A DNA stretch of 64,000 bases, taken from Cliona cf. orientalis. Lineage: Eukaryota; Porifera; Demospongiae; Clionaida; Clionaidae. The notes under the pieces are model-generated. The model worked only from the letters and a program-made list of their open reading frames with translations. It was not told the origin of the DNA and ran no database searches. Where the stretch lies: positions 3,472,001 through 3,536,000 of the forward strand of contig OZ005696.1 of assembly GCA_963930775.1 (NCBI GenBank), read 5' to 3'. A program made the position numbers and the translations under genes. Positions 63,519 through 64,000 of the stretch are shown one piece after another (position 1 is the stretch's first letter; each line of letters opens with the position of its first letter).

Positions 63519-64000
63519 AGCTATACTAGTCCAGTCTGGGATACAGTGTAGTTACCAACATGTACCAAGCCCCTTCACTGTTTCAGTGGTGTACAGGTAC
63601 AGAATCATGTGTGCTATAATTTATACCAGGTAATGATTAAAGGGGGTATCTAGTACACCTAACTTCAGTAAACGTTGGGTGAGACCAAATATGCATAGCA
63701 ACTGGTTTATGTTCCAGCGGAAGAACCTGCCGCAAATACATGAAGTTGTACTGGTAGTTGATCTACCCACACTACATGTATTCCTTTCAAAGTCCTTGAA
63801 TATACATGTATCATGGACTTGGGTACGCAAACAACATAATTTAGTTTTAAATGTTAGTACTGCCTGAGTATATAGGTGATAATGCAAAAATGAAGACAGA
63901 ATAGGGCTGGGTACGTGGGTATGCAAACCTGCGATTCATACACTCCTTAACGAGATATATAAACAATCATTCCTTAAGTCATATACAATGTCATGTATAC
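63519..64000. other. No feature recognised
   Basis: Short overlapping frames on both strands, none with credible splice context or family motifs. Confidence 0.4.

Noticed and set aside
63621-63926. Overlapping frames of about 100 (minus) and 62 (plus) residues at the right end
   Set aside because: I considered a retroelement integrase tail because of KRWVRPN-like residues, but no other family motif supports it.

Overview
The window looks like nuclear DNA of an early-branching animal, most likely a demosponge. This is inferred from compact intron-rich genes, short intergenic spacers, death-domain proteins built from single-exon modules, and a dense load of small inverted-repeat transposons. 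I ran no database search. The only confident genes are spliced; most long single-frame ORFs are chance or repeat-derived.

Layout. (1) 1-400: 3' end of a BEL/Pao-like retrotransposon. (2) 401-7573: repeats, no gene recognised. (3) 7574-17393, minus strand: a five-exon gene whose first exon encodes a Z-nucleic-acid-binding (Z-alpha) winged helix and whose next four exons each encode one death-fold domain. (4) 21842-32373, minus strand: a di-N-acetylchitobiase (GH18) gene with a second, diverged but intact last exon 4.3 kb further downstream. (5) 32619-52401, plus strand: four tandem CD63-like tetraspanins with the same eight-exon structure and YxxV tails. (6) 52680-57448, plus strand: a p24/TMED cargo receptor. 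(7) 57808-61506, minus strand: a second death-domain gene, with one hydrophobic segment exon between two death domains. (8) 62904-63140, plus strand: an unrecognised probable coding exon.

The two death-domain genes share an exon rule: every internal module starts and ends in phase 1, so modules can be skipped, duplicated or exchanged in frame. The Z-alpha plus death-domain protein is the most interesting product. It resembles in layout the vertebrate logic of ZBP1 (Z-nucleic-acid sensing joined to a death-signalling module) but with death domains instead of RHIMs. Chitobiase (lysosomal), CD63-like tetraspanins with endosomal sorting tails, and TMED (early secretory traffic) form a block with a secretory/endolysosomal theme; whether that is more than chance is unknown.

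Much of the remaining sequence is explained by at least a dozen foldback or MITE families. Several begin with TACCGTA and probably have TA target sites, and several are nested. There are also long microsatellites, five of which sit just upstream of 3' splice sites as CT-type polypyrimidine tracts.
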